A stretch of 64,000 nt of DNA from Rhodococcus sp. SBT000017 (GTDB taxonomy: Bacteria > Actinomycetota > Actinomycetes > Mycobacteriales > Mycobacteriaceae): contig NZ_REFU01000003.1 in NCBI RefSeq assembly GCF_003688915.1, positions 38,501-102,500 on the forward strand, written 5' to 3'. The notes under the pieces are model-generated. The model worked only from the letters and a program-made list of their open reading frames with translations. It did no database searches and was not told the DNA's origin. Positions 37,197 to 46,388 of the stretch are shown piece by piece (positions within the stretch are counted from its first letter, which is position 1; each line of letters opens with the position of its first letter). The position numbers and the translations under genes were made by a program.

Positions 37197-37199
37197 CTC

Positions 37200-37943
37200 C
37201 TAGATACGACGCCGGGACACGAGCTTCTCGAGCAGCAGAACAACCAGAAAGAAGAGCAAACCGACTGCGATGGCACCCATCACATAGGCCCATGCCCGGG
37301 GGTAGGCCGTGTTCGCCGCGGCGGAGGTGATCCGCGACCCCAAACCGTTCTGCAATCCACCGAAGTACTCGCAGATGATGGCAGCAATGACAGCATTGGG
37401 AGCGGCAACCCGCAACCCGGTGAAGATGTGCGGAACGGCGGACGGGAGGCGGACGATTCGCGTGAACTGCCAACCACCCACGGCATACGACGTCATGAGA
37501 TCGTGGTGCACGGCCGAGACCTGACGCAGTCCTTTTGCCGCACTGACGAATACCGGGAAGAACACGACGATGGTCACCACGAGGCGGCGCGGTAGATCGG
37601 TGGTCGAGGAGAACATCGAATTGAACACCGGCGCAAGAGCGACGATGGGAACGGCTGCAGCACCCGCTGCCAACGGGGTGAGCAATTCGTCGACGATCCG
37701 CAGGCGAACCGCTGCCATTGCCGCGAGGAGACCGAGGACCGAGCCTGCGATCAACCCCACCAGAGCATTGGTTCCCGTTGCCAGACTTGCCGATCCGATG
37801 TTGCCGAGATTTCGCACGAATTGCTCGGCGATGGCGCTCGGCGACGGCAGCAGGAACGACGGAACCCCCGCGACGACCGTGAGCATTTGCCACAGTGCGA
37901 GCGCCGCTGCACCGAACACCACCGGTGGCAGCCAGAGCTTCAT
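37200..37943 (-). CDS. ABC transporter permease (second of the operon)
   Basis: A 247-residue permease with about six membrane segments. SAVHHDLMTSYAVGGWQFTR ... LPSAVPHIFTGLRVAAPNAV is the EAA loop that docks to the ATPase. It is of the SsuC/ThiX type. Its start overlaps the ATPase stop (ATGA). Together with the permease at 38716-39651 it probably forms a heterodimeric channel. Confidence 0.92.
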   Translation of the reverse strand: MKLWLPPVVFGAAALALWQMLTVVAGVPSFLLPSPSAIAEQFVRNLGNIGSASLATGTNALVGLIAGSVLGLLAAMAAVRLRIVDELLTPLAAGAAAVPIVALAPVFNSMFSSTTDLPRRLVVTIVVFFPVFVSAAKGLRQVSAVHHDLMTSYAVGGWQFTRIVRLPSAVPHIFTGLRVAAPNAVIAAIICEYFGGLQNGLGSRITSAAANTAYPRAWAYVMGAIAVGLLFFLVVLLLEKLVSRRRI

Positions 37944-38719
37944 CGCAGATCCGCACTTCGAACCGTGCGGCCGTGCAACGCGTCCCGAACCGCGGTGATG
38001 GACGAGAAGAACTCCGCCGATTCGCGAGGATCACCGTTCGCGCCGAATCTGTCGATCGTCAGTGTGTCGACGATCCGCCCCGGCCGAGGGGACATCACAA
38101 CCACCCGATCGGACAGGTACACCGCTTCGGGAATCGAGTGGGTCACGAACACCACTGCCGCGCTCGACTCCTCGGCGATGCGCAGTAGGTCGTTCTGCAT
38201 CTTCTCGCGGGTCATCTCGTCCAGGGCACCGAACGGCTCGTCCATCAACAACAGTCCCGGCGTTCGGGCCAGCGCCCGCGCGATCGCCACTCGTTGCTGC
38301 ATCCCACCGGATAGCTGGCTGGGAAACTTCTCTGCGAAATCGGTGAGTCCGACGAGGTCCAGGAGTTCGCGCACCCGTTCCGCGCGTACGCGTTTGGGTA
38401 CCTTGTGCAGTTCGAGCGGCAACGCGACGTTCGATTGCACTGTGCGCCAATCGAGCAGCCCGGCCTGCTGAAAGGCGATGCCGTATTTCTGTTCGATGCG
38501 GGCTCGGCGAGCAGTCAGACCGAACACCGACACAGCACCGGACGTGGGTTGCTCGAGATCGGCAACGATGCGGAGCAACGTCGACTTACCGCACCCCGAA
38601 GGCCCGATCAGCGAGACGAATTCACCGGGCGCGATCGCGAGCGAAACATCCTCCAGCGCAGTCACTCCCCCGTCGAACGTCTTCCCGACGCCCTCGACGA
38701 GTACCGCATGCTCGGTCAT
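37940..38719 (-). CDS. ABC transporter ATP-binding protein
   Basis: A 259-residue ATPase. Walker A GPSGCGKSTL, Q-loop FQQAGLLDWRTV, signature LSGGMQQRVAIARAL, Walker B LLLMDEPFGALD and the H-loop FVTHSIPEAV are all present, as in SsuB/TauB-type importers. The ATG at 38719 overlaps the upstream permease stop. The frame stays open far upstream but that part overlaps the permease gene. Confidence 0.94.
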   Translation of the reverse strand: MTEHAVLVEGVGKTFDGGVTALEDVSLAIAPGEFVSLIGPSGCGKSTLLRIVADLEQPTSGAVSVFGLTARRARIEQKYGIAFQQAGLLDWRTVQSNVALPLELHKVPKRVRAERVRELLDLVGLTDFAEKFPSQLSGGMQQRVAIARALARTPGLLLMDEPFGALDEMTREKMQNDLLRIAEESSAAVVFVTHSIPEAVYLSDRVVVMSPRPGRIVDTLTIDRFGANGDPRESAEFFSSITAVRDALHGRTVRSADLR

Positions 38720-39651
38720 GACCGATCCTTTCGACCAGGCGAGCGGCCCGCATACCGACTCAGTGCGATGTCGAGCAGCGACACCAACCCGGTCACCACC
38801 AGCCCGAGCACCGCTGCACCGAGAACAGCGGCGTACAGGCGGGATGCGTCTCCTGTTGCCTGCTGCGAGAACACGATGATCTGCCTGCCGATACCGCCGG
38901 TCGTTCCGGTGGAGATTTCGGCGACCACGGCACCGATCACGGCGGCGGCCGCGGCCAGACGCAGCGCCGGAATCAGATGCGGCACAGAGGCGGGTAGGCG
39001 TAGTCGAACGAGGGTGGTCCACCATCCGGACGCATAGCTGTGCATCAGATCGAGTGCTGCCCGATCGGGTGCACGCAGGCCTCGCAGCATCCCCACCGCC
39101 ACCGGGAAGAACGCGAGATACGACGCGATGACGGTGATACTCATCCACGGCTGCCATGCGTAGCCGCCGATGGCAATCTTCCCGCCCCACCCCGCGACCA
39201 GCGGTGCCAACGCGATCAGCGGAACCGTCTGCGAGACGATCACATACGGCAACACGGACCGCTCGACCCACACGAATCGCTGCATCGCCACGGCCAGCAC
39301 CAGCCCGACCACCGTCCCCAACGCGAACCCCAGTACCGCGAGCCCGAACGTGAACAGGCCACTGGAGGCGATCGCGGCACCGACACTGCGAGCCCCGGCG
39401 ACGTTCACCTCGGGCTCGGTGAGCGCCGCCAACACCGACCACACGTGCGGTAGCGCGCCGTCGTCGGTGCGCGGCAGCACCCGCACTCCGGCGATACTCA
39501 CCCCGTCCTCGGGGACGAGCACTTTCACCAGCTCCCAGAAAACCAGCAACAAGCCGACGGCCACCACCGCCATCAACGGACGCCGCCCTCCTCGATTCGC
39601 ACCGGCGGGAGTAGGCGCCACCACCGAAGCCTGATCGAGAACGCTCGTCAC
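38716..39651 (-). CDS. ABC transporter permease (first of the operon)
   Basis: A 311-residue permease from GTG 39651, with membrane segments starting PLMAVVAVGLLLVFWELVKV and an EAA loop DLMHSYASGWWTTLVRLRLP. It is longer than its partner permease and differs in sequence, so the transporter has two distinct channel subunits. The GTG overlaps the LLM oxidoreductase stop (four bases). Confidence 0.9.
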   Translation of the reverse strand: MTSVLDQASVVAPTPAGANRGGRRPLMAVVAVGLLLVFWELVKVLVPEDGVSIAGVRVLPRTDDGALPHVWSVLAALTEPEVNVAGARSVGAAIASSGLFTFGLAVLGFALGTVVGLVLAVAMQRFVWVERSVLPYVIVSQTVPLIALAPLVAGWGGKIAIGGYAWQPWMSITVIASYLAFFPVAVGMLRGLRAPDRAALDLMHSYASGWWTTLVRLRLPASVPHLIPALRLAAAAAVIGAVVAEISTGTTGGIGRQIIVFSQQATGDASRLYAAVLGAAVLGLVVTGLVSLLDIALSRYAGRSPGRKDRS

Positions 39652-40679
39652 GACGTTGCCGTCACGCTCGGGCGAATCTGCGGAATGATGCTCTCTCCGT
39701 ACGCTTCGAGTGTCGCGGCCTTGGCGTCGTGCTGCAGGTACACCGAGAACTGGTCCACGCCGAGTGTCTCCAGCTCTTTCAGCTTGGCGATGTGATCTGC
39801 CGGGGTGCCCAGCAGGCAGAACCTGTCGATCACCTCGTTCGGAACGAATTCTGCGTGCGAATTGCCTGCTCGGCCGTGCTCGTTGTAGTCGTAACCTTTG
39901 CGCGCCGCGATGTAGTCGGTGAGTGCCTGTGGAACTCCGCCGCCATCGCCGCCGTAGCGCGAGACGATATCGGCGACGTGATTGCCGACCATCCCGCCGA
40001 ACCAACGACACTGATCTCGGGCATGTTCGAGCCCTGCATCGGTACCGTCGGTGACGTACGCGGGAGCTGCAACGCAGATCGAGATCGAATCCGGGTCGCG
40101 ACCCGCCTGCTCGGCCGCAGCGCGGACCCGGCCGATCGTCCACGCCGCGATGTCGGGATCGGCCAGCTGCAGAATGAAACCGTCCGCCACCTGTCCGGTG
40201 AGCTCGAGGGCTTTGGGTCCGTACGCCGCAACCCATACCTCGAGTCGGGACCGCTCCGCCCATGGGAACTGCACCGTCGTCTCACCGACCCGAGCACTCC
40301 GCCCGTTGGCCAGGCTGCGGATCACATCGATCGATTCCCGCAGCGTGGCAAGGGTTGTCGGCTTGCCGCCGAGGGCACGGACCGCCGAATCACCGCGGCC
40401 GATGCCGCAGACGGTCCGATTGCCGAACATGTCGTTGAGCGTCGCGAACGTCGATGCCGTAACCGTCCAGTCGCGGGTGGCGGGATTGGTGACCATCGGA
40501 CCGACGGTCACCCGCCTCGTCGCGGCCAGAATCTGACTGTAGATGACGTACGGTTCCTGCCACAGCAGGTGCGAATCGAACGTCCACACGTGCGAGAAGC
40601 CATGTGTCTCTGCCTGTCTGGCCAGGTCGACCACACGGGACGCCGGCGGATTGCATTGGAGCACTACCCCGATGTCCAT
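39648..40679 (-). CDS. LLM class (F420/FMN-dependent) oxidoreductase
   Basis: A 343-residue luciferase-like TIM barrel. MDIGVVLQCNPPASRVVDLA is the usual N-terminal strand, and GPMVTNPATRDWTVTASTFA plus CGIGRGDSAVR are typical of the F420-dependent subgroup. It lies directly between dihydropyrimidinase and the ABC importer. It may do a redox step on the pyrimidine or a related ring, filling the place of the usual dihydropyrimidine dehydrogenase, which is not encoded here. Cofactor and reaction are inferred. Confidence 0.85.
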   Translation of the reverse strand: MDIGVVLQCNPPASRVVDLARQAETHGFSHVWTFDSHLLWQEPYVIYSQILAATRRVTVGPMVTNPATRDWTVTASTFATLNDMFGNRTVCGIGRGDSAVRALGGKPTTLATLRESIDVIRSLANGRSARVGETTVQFPWAERSRLEVWVAAYGPKALELTGQVADGFILQLADPDIAAWTIGRVRAAAEQAGRDPDSISICVAAPAYVTDGTDAGLEHARDQCRWFGGMVGNHVADIVSRYGGDGGGVPQALTDYIAARKGYDYNEHGRAGNSHAEFVPNEVIDRFCLLGTPADHIAKLKELETLGVDQFSVYLQHDAKAATLEAYGESIIPQIRPSVTATS

Positions 40680-40682
40680 AGC

Positions 40683-42104
40683 TCAGATCAGATTCTGCGA
40701 CAGGTCGCGTCGGACGAATCGGCCGTGTCCAGCAGTGCCGGAATAGGATCCGCCGTCGACGATGATCCGGCCACGCGAGATCACGGTGTCGACGTGCCCG
40801 TCGATCTCGAAACCCTCGTACGCCGAATAGTCCATGTTCATGTGGTGGGTCTTGTCGACGCCGATGCTGGTGTGTCCGTTCGGGTCGTAGATCACGATGT
40901 CCGCGTCGGCACCGGGGGTGATGACGCCTTTCCTCGGATACATTCCGAACATCCTGGCCGGGGTGGTGCAGCAGACGTCGACCCACTTCTCGAGCGTGAT
41001 CCTGCCGCTCTTGACGCCCTGGAACATCAGATCGATGCGGTGTTCAACCGAGCCGATCCCGTTGGGAATCTTGGAGAAATCGCCGATACCCATCTCCTTC
41101 TGATCCTTCATGCAGAACGGGCAGTGATCGGTACTGACGGTCGCCACGTCACCGGTGCGTAGATAGCGCCACAACTCGTCCTGATGCCCCTCCGCTCGCG
41201 ACCGCAATGGCGTCGAGCAGACCCACTTGGCACCCTCGAAGCCCGGTGCACCGAGTTGTTCCTCGAGCGACAGATACAGGTACTGTGGACAGGTCTCGGC
41301 AAAGACGTTCTGCCCGTTGCCCCGGGCCTGCGCGATCTGTTCCAGGGCCTGCTTGGCAGAGACGTGTACGACGTAGAGCGGTGCACCGGTGACGTTGGCC
41401 AGCATGATGGCTCGGTGCGTCGCCTCCTCCTCGAGCTGCCACGGCCGTGACGTGCCGTGGAAGTACGGGGCCGTGTCTCCACGCGCGATCGACTGAGCGA
41501 CCAGTACGTCGATCGCGATGCCGTTCTCCGCGTGCATCATCAGCAGTGCACCCGTTTCGGCGGCGGACTGCATGGCGCGCAGGATCTTGCCGTCGTCGGA
41601 GTAGAACACGCCCGGGTAGGCCATGAAGAGTTTGAAACTGGTGACGCCCTCGGATACCAACTCGCTCATGGCTTTCAGGGAATCGTCGGTGACGTCGCCG
41701 ATGATCTGATGGAAGCCGTAGTCGACGGCGCACTGCCCCGCGGCCTTGTCGTGCCATTGCGCCAGAGTGTCCTGGACGCGCTGACCGGGTGTCTGAATCG
41801 CGAAGTCCACGATCGTCGTCGTGCCACCCCACGCCGCTGCGCGCGTTCCGGTTTCGAAGGTGTCGGAGGCGAACGTACCGCCGAACGGCATCTCCATGTG
41901 TGTATGTCCGTCGACCCCACCCGGAATGACGTATTTGCCGGTCGCGTCGACGACGACGTCCGCCGAGGTCTTCAGGTCCGCGGCCAGGGAGACCGATCCG
42001 GGTGCCAGCACTGCAACGATGCTTTCACCGTCGATGAGAACATCCAATTCCTGTGCGCCGGTGGTCGATACCACGGTCCCGCCGTGCACGAAGGTGGTGG
42101 CCAT
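40683..42104 (-). CDS. hydA: Dihydropyrimidinase (hydantoinase)
   Basis: A 473-residue metal amidohydrolase. GGVDGHTHMEMPF gives the HxH motif, SFKLFMAYPG the carboxylated lysine, MMHAENG and VVHVSAKQ the next metal histidines, and VSTDHCPF the aspartate. It opens dihydrouracil or dihydrothymine (or hydantoins) to N-carbamoyl products, the substrate of the upstream gene product. The ATG overlaps the upstream stop by one base. Confidence 0.94.
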   Translation of the reverse strand: MATTFVHGGTVVSTTGAQELDVLIDGESIVAVLAPGSVSLAADLKTSADVVVDATGKYVIPGGVDGHTHMEMPFGGTFASDTFETGTRAAAWGGTTTIVDFAIQTPGQRVQDTLAQWHDKAAGQCAVDYGFHQIIGDVTDDSLKAMSELVSEGVTSFKLFMAYPGVFYSDDGKILRAMQSAAETGALLMMHAENGIAIDVLVAQSIARGDTAPYFHGTSRPWQLEEEATHRAIMLANVTGAPLYVVHVSAKQALEQIAQARGNGQNVFAETCPQYLYLSLEEQLGAPGFEGAKWVCSTPLRSRAEGHQDELWRYLRTGDVATVSTDHCPFCMKDQKEMGIGDFSKIPNGIGSVEHRIDLMFQGVKSGRITLEKWVDVCCTTPARMFGMYPRKGVITPGADADIVIYDPNGHTSIGVDKTHHMNMDYSAYEGFEIDGHVDTVISRGRIIVDGGSYSGTAGHGRFVRRDLSQNLI

Positions 42105-42946
42105 CAGGGTTGCACCAGTGGGCCGTATGCGTCGGGTCTACGGTCGCGATAGAAGGCCCACCGGTCGCGAACCACCTTGATCAAATCCATGTCGAGGTCG
42201 CGCACGATAATTTCGGATTCCGAATCCGACGCCACCTCGCCGACGAATTTGCCTTCGGGGTCCACGAAGTAGCTGGTCCCGTAGAAGTCGTCGTCACCGT
42301 ATTCGGATTCGATTCCGACTCGATTGATCGCGCCCACGTAGTACTCGTTGGCGACGGCCGAGGCGGGTTGTTCGAGCTTCCACAGGTAGTTGGACAGGCC
42401 CCGCGAGGTGGCCGACGGATTGAAGACGATTTCGGCACCGGCAAGACCGAGTGCGCGCCACCCTTCCGGGAAATGTCTGTCGTAGCAGATGTAGACACCG
42501 ATACGCCCGACCGCGGTGTCGAACACCGGCCACCCCAGATTGCCGGGGCGAAAATAGAACTTCTCCCAGAATCCGTTCACGTGAGGGATGTGGTGCTTTC
42601 GATACTTGCCGAGATACGTGCCGTCTGCATCGACGACGGCAGCGGTGTTGTACAGAAGTCCGGGCTGTTCCTGCTCGTAGACGGGCAGAATCATCACGAT
42701 GCCGAGTTCTTTCGCCAATGCGGCGAAACGGTCGACGGTGGGCCCGGGTACCGATTCTGCGTATTCGTAGAACTTCGCATCCTGTAACTGACAGAAGTAC
42801 GGACCGTAGAAAAGTTCTTGGAAACAGACGACTTTCGCGCCCTGCTCGGCGGCGGACCGAGCAAACCCCTCGTGTGCCGCGATCATCGATTCTTTGTCAC
42901 CGGTCCACTTGCTTTGGACCAGAGCAGCTCGAACTGTGGACATCAT
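42104..42946 (-). CDS. Beta-ureidopropionase / N-carbamoyl amidohydrolase (nitrilase fold)
   Basis: A 280-residue carbon-nitrogen hydrolase. The catalytic triad is visible: Glu in CFQELFYGPYF, Lys in KYRKHHIPHV, Cys in GVYICYDRHFPEGWR. It removes the carbamoyl group from N-carbamoyl-beta-alanine, releasing beta-alanine, CO2 and ammonia. GGAG lies just upstream of the ATG at 42946; a second ATG follows at 42943 and a GTG at 42952 is less likely. First gene of the operon. Confidence 0.92.
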   Translation of the reverse strand: MMSTVRAALVQSKWTGDKESMIAAHEGFARSAAEQGAKVVCFQELFYGPYFCQLQDAKFYEYAESVPGPTVDRFAALAKELGIVMILPVYEQEQPGLLYNTAAVVDADGTYLGKYRKHHIPHVNGFWEKFYFRPGNLGWPVFDTAVGRIGVYICYDRHFPEGWRALGLAGAEIVFNPSATSRGLSNYLWKLEQPASAVANEYYVGAINRVGIESEYGDDDFYGTSYFVDPEGKFVGEVASDSESEIIVRDLDMDLIKVVRDRWAFYRDRRPDAYGPLVQP

Positions 42947-43044
42947 TGGCACTCCATCTCTCGCTGGCTTGCACCCTCAAGATATTTTGCGCCGTGTTAC
43001 GGGATCGTTCGGCCGGTTTCGTATGTATTAATCGTCGGAACTGT

Positions 43045-44571
43045 TCACGAGTGTGGAAGGAGTGCGCGCACCGCGTCGATGGAATCCGCGGTGGCGAGGT
43101 TCTTGTCGGGGCGGTATCGCAGTACTCGCGCGAATCTCAGGGCCACACCGCCCGGGTACCGTGGGCTGACCTGCACGCCGTCGAGTTCGATTTCGACGAT
43201 CAGTTCGGGGCGCAGGTACACGGTGTGCTCGTCCCGCTCTCGCTCGTGTTTCGGGAATTCATCGGTCTGCCATTGCAACAGAACGTCGGTCAGGCCTTTG
43301 AAGGTCTTACCGACCATGATCGGGTCACCGCCGTCGGGATCGCGAGCTCCGAGGTGCAGGTTGGACAGGTAGCCGGTGCGGCGCCCGTATCCCCACTCGG
43401 CTCCGAGGACGACGAGGTCGAGGGTGTGCTCGGGTTTGACCTTCTGCCAGCTCTTTCCGCGGCGGCCTGCCGCGTACGGCGCACCGAGAGCTTTGAGCAT
43501 GACCCCTTCGTGCCCGGCGTCGAGCGCTGCGTCGAAGTGGGCCTCTGCCGCGTCCGCATCGGGTCTGACGGCACTGGGAATTCGGTGCTCCGGTGCCACT
43601 CGGTCCAATGCGGCCAGGCGCTGCTCCAGCGGGGCATCGAGCAGGTCGACACCGTCGAGGTGCAGGCAGTCGAAGAAGTAGGGCTGCAGCAGCAGCTCGT
43701 GCGCGCTCTCGGCACCGAATCGGCTCATCGTTTCCTGGAACGGTCGCGGGCGGCCGCTGTCTTCGAGCGCGAGGGTCTCCCCGTCCAGGACCACCGACTC
43801 GCACGGAAGCGCGAGAACCAGGTCCACCAACTCGGGCACACTCGCAGTGATGTCGCGCAGAGTACGCGTGTAGATGCTCACGTCGGTTCCGGAGCGGTGC
43901 ACCTGAATTCGTGCACCGTCGAGCTTGTACTCCACGGTGACATCGCCGGACAGTTGTTCCCAAGCACCGCGCAGAGATTCCGCGGGCGACGCCAGCATCG
44001 GCCGGACCGGTCGACCGACCTCGAGCCGGAATGCATCCAGCGCGTCGACGCCACCGGTGATGGCGGCGATCGCCGTCGCGGGCAAACGACCCGACAGCAT
44101 GAATGCGCGACGCACCGGCGCTTGCGGCAGGTTCGTGGCCGCGGCAACTGCGTCGACCATGATCCCTTCGAGCGCGCCCTGACGCAGCTCACCGGTGACG
44201 AGCCGGATCAGAAATTGACGCTCCTCGGTTGTACTCCGGGAGAACAGGTCGGTCAGTAGCGCCACCCGACGCGCAGCAGAACCGGCCCCCGAGGTCGCCG
44301 CGACCGAAGAAATCGCCTCGTCCACCTCGGCAACCGTCAGCGTCGAGTCCGCAGCAGCCGCAACGTCGAGATCGGCCAGCGTGCGCCAGCCGACCCCTAT
44401 CCGCCCCTGCGGTAACTCCCCCGACAGCCAGGACACGGCGGGCTCGATATCTCCGACATCGGCCTCGGCGAGCAGGGCACCGATCTGCCCGATCTTGATC
44501 TTTCGCGAACGCGTCGCCGACACAGCACGGGACGTTTCGACGATCCTCGACATCAACACAACATCGAACAT
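43045..44571 (-). CDS. lig: ATP-dependent DNA ligase
   Basis: A 508-residue ligase. The adenylated lysine is in EYKLDGARIQVH (motif I); further nucleotidyltransferase motifs include VLDGETLAL (motif III) and EGVMLKALGAPYAAG (IV). The N-terminal alpha-helical domain contains VSWLSGELPQGRIGVGW, as in mycobacterial LigB. It seals nicks with ATP and is probably accessory to the essential NAD-dependent ligase. ATG 44571 matches the LigB start; an open extension to 44604 is not needed. Confidence 0.93.
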   Translation of the reverse strand: MFDVVLMSRIVETSRAVSATRSRKIKIGQIGALLAEADVGDIEPAVSWLSGELPQGRIGVGWRTLADLDVAAAADSTLTVAEVDEAISSVAATSGAGSAARRVALLTDLFSRSTTEERQFLIRLVTGELRQGALEGIMVDAVAAATNLPQAPVRRAFMLSGRLPATAIAAITGGVDALDAFRLEVGRPVRPMLASPAESLRGAWEQLSGDVTVEYKLDGARIQVHRSGTDVSIYTRTLRDITASVPELVDLVLALPCESVVLDGETLALEDSGRPRPFQETMSRFGAESAHELLLQPYFFDCLHLDGVDLLDAPLEQRLAALDRVAPEHRIPSAVRPDADAAEAHFDAALDAGHEGVMLKALGAPYAAGRRGKSWQKVKPEHTLDLVVLGAEWGYGRRTGYLSNLHLGARDPDGGDPIMVGKTFKGLTDVLLQWQTDEFPKHERERDEHTVYLRPELIVEIELDGVQVSPRYPGGVALRFARVLRYRPDKNLATADSIDAVRALLPHS

Positions 44572-44697
44572 AACCGCCCCCACCGACAGCGTGCTGACAT
44601 CCAATTGTTACCGGTGTGACTCGAGCGACTGGTGTTCTTGCTGTTACGTTCGATTCATGTCAGCCACGTCCGTGCTAAAAAGCGCATGGACGACGCG

Positions 44698-46290
44698 TCA
44701 GCTGAATCCGAGAACCTGGTCGCCCCACGCAGCGCGCATGTCGCCGTCGGGGTCGTCGACGAGAGTGTCGGATGCATCGATCACCAGCGTCCAGCGCGTC
44801 TTCTCGGTGTACGGAGCCCAATGCTTGGACGCATCCAACGCGGCGGGGACGCCGTACCGTGCGAAAGCGAGCCAGCGTCTCTGCATCCGCGCCGACACCG
44901 CCATTGCCGGCTTTCGGCCACCGAGCCAGAAGGTGGGGTCTCGGTTGAGCGTTCCGAAATTGCCGAAGACATACGGCAGTTCGGTCGCGTGTCCGGCTCC
45001 CACCCGTGCGGCCTTGAGCATCGGCGTCGCATGATCGAATCGGTACATCCATGTCGGCGAATGCCTGCTGTGCCCGTCGGCGATCCACACGCTCGGCATG
45101 AGGAATCCAGCGTCGCGCGACATGGCCTGTGCCCCAGCCGGTTTGTCACGGTCCGGGTATGCAGCCATGATCTCGGCGACTCGATAGGCAGGCAGATCCG
45201 CGTGGTCGTGAGCGATGGCGCGGAACATCTCGGAGACGGTGTCGGAGGTGATCGGCATCAACGGAGACTTCATGAATCGGAAGATCGAGGGCTCGTCGTG
45301 GTTGGTGCCGATGATCAACGGGATTTTGTGCGAGAGGCCCTTCTGAAAGGCTGCCACGGGATAGCGCGGAACGATATCTCCATCGACGACCGGCGAAAGG
45401 CCAAGTGTCCCAGGAACTGTCGTCGGGATCTCGTAGCAGAGCGTGTCGCCGGCGGTGACCAGCCTGGTGAAATGCATCTCGAACAGTTCCCCGATGTCTT
45501 CCGGGTCGACCCCCACCAACTCCAGGAATCTCGATGCCACCGCGGCTCCGCGTTCGGGGCCGTACACCGAGGTCGCAGGCGCGCTCTGCACGATCGCTCG
45601 CTGGAACAGGCCCTCGGCCTTCGGAGAGGTCATCAACGTGGTGACCGACGCTCCCCCGGAGGATTCGCCGAACACCGTCACCTGATCGGGATCGCCGCCG
45701 AACGCGGAGATGCACTCGCGGACCCACTGCAGCGCGGCAATCTGATCTCGCAGTCCCAGATTGGTCTCGAAGGTGTGCTCGTCGGTGGAGAACGACGAGA
45801 GGTCGAGGAACCCGAACGCGCCGAGACGAAAGTTGATGGTCACCACCACCACGTCGCCGTTCTCGCTGAGGTTCCTCCCGTCGTAGACCCGCTGCGCGGA
45901 CGATCCGAGCGAGTACGCACCGCCGTGGATCCACACCAGCACCGGCCGCAGTTCTGCGTCGGGACGGGGAGCCCAGACGTTGAGCGTGAGACAGTCCTCG
46001 GAAATCGACAGCGACGGATCGATCGGCACCGGGCTGTCGCGTCCCTGCGGAGCCATCGCACCGAATTCGAGGCCGTCGATCACTCCCGACCAGGGCTGCA
46101 ACGGACGCGGCGCACGGAACCGGTGCTTCCCCACCGGAGGCGTCGCATAGGGAATACCGCGCCAGGCCACGATCGGCGACGCATCGGCAGCGACCGGATA
46201 GCCCAGAACGTCACCGTAGGGCGTGGCCACGAGCACGGTGGAATCGGACGCAGCGGAATTGGACGCAGCGGAGTCGGACTCGGTGTCCAT
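44698..46290 (-). CDS. Type B carboxylesterase
   Basis: A 530-residue alpha/beta hydrolase. The nucleophile is in TVFGESSGGASVT, the oxyanion motif in VWIHGGAYSLGS, and SEDCLTLNVWAP is the conserved disulfide-loop signature of carboxylesterase B. It hydrolyses esters of unknown nature. The ATG at 46290 has GGGAGGT upstream. The N-terminus has a short SDSAAS-type repeat encoded by 15-bp DNA repeats. No signal peptide, so probably cytoplasmic. Confidence 0.92.
   Translation of the reverse strand: MDTESDSAASNSAASDSTVLVATPYGDVLGYPVAADASPIVAWRGIPYATPPVGKHRFRAPRPLQPWSGVIDGLEFGAMAPQGRDSPVPIDPSLSISEDCLTLNVWAPRPDAELRPVLVWIHGGAYSLGSSAQRVYDGRNLSENGDVVVVTINFRLGAFGFLDLSSFSTDEHTFETNLGLRDQIAALQWVRECISAFGGDPDQVTVFGESSGGASVTTLMTSPKAEGLFQRAIVQSAPATSVYGPERGAAVASRFLELVGVDPEDIGELFEMHFTRLVTAGDTLCYEIPTTVPGTLGLSPVVDGDIVPRYPVAAFQKGLSHKIPLIIGTNHDEPSIFRFMKSPLMPITSDTVSEMFRAIAHDHADLPAYRVAEIMAAYPDRDKPAGAQAMSRDAGFLMPSVWIADGHSRHSPTWMYRFDHATPMLKAARVGAGHATELPYVFGNFGTLNRDPTFWLGGRKPAMAVSARMQRRWLAFARYGVPAALDASKHWAPYTEKTRWTLVIDASDTLVDDPDGDMRAAWGDQVLGFS
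46241..46280. repeat. 15-bp tandem repeat in the esterase N-terminus
   Basis: Two copies of GAAT(C/T)GGACGCAGCG (46241-46255, 46256-46270) and a partial third (46271-46280). Because 15 is a multiple of three, copy-number change would add or remove five residues without breaking the frame. Confidence 0.6.
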
Positions 46291-46388
46291 GGCACCTCCC
46301 GTTCGGTCGTTGCCCAACGTACCAACATCAACCACCCCCTCGGCGACGATACGCACAGCGTCGACGCCCGCGAGCGAAGGAACCGACG

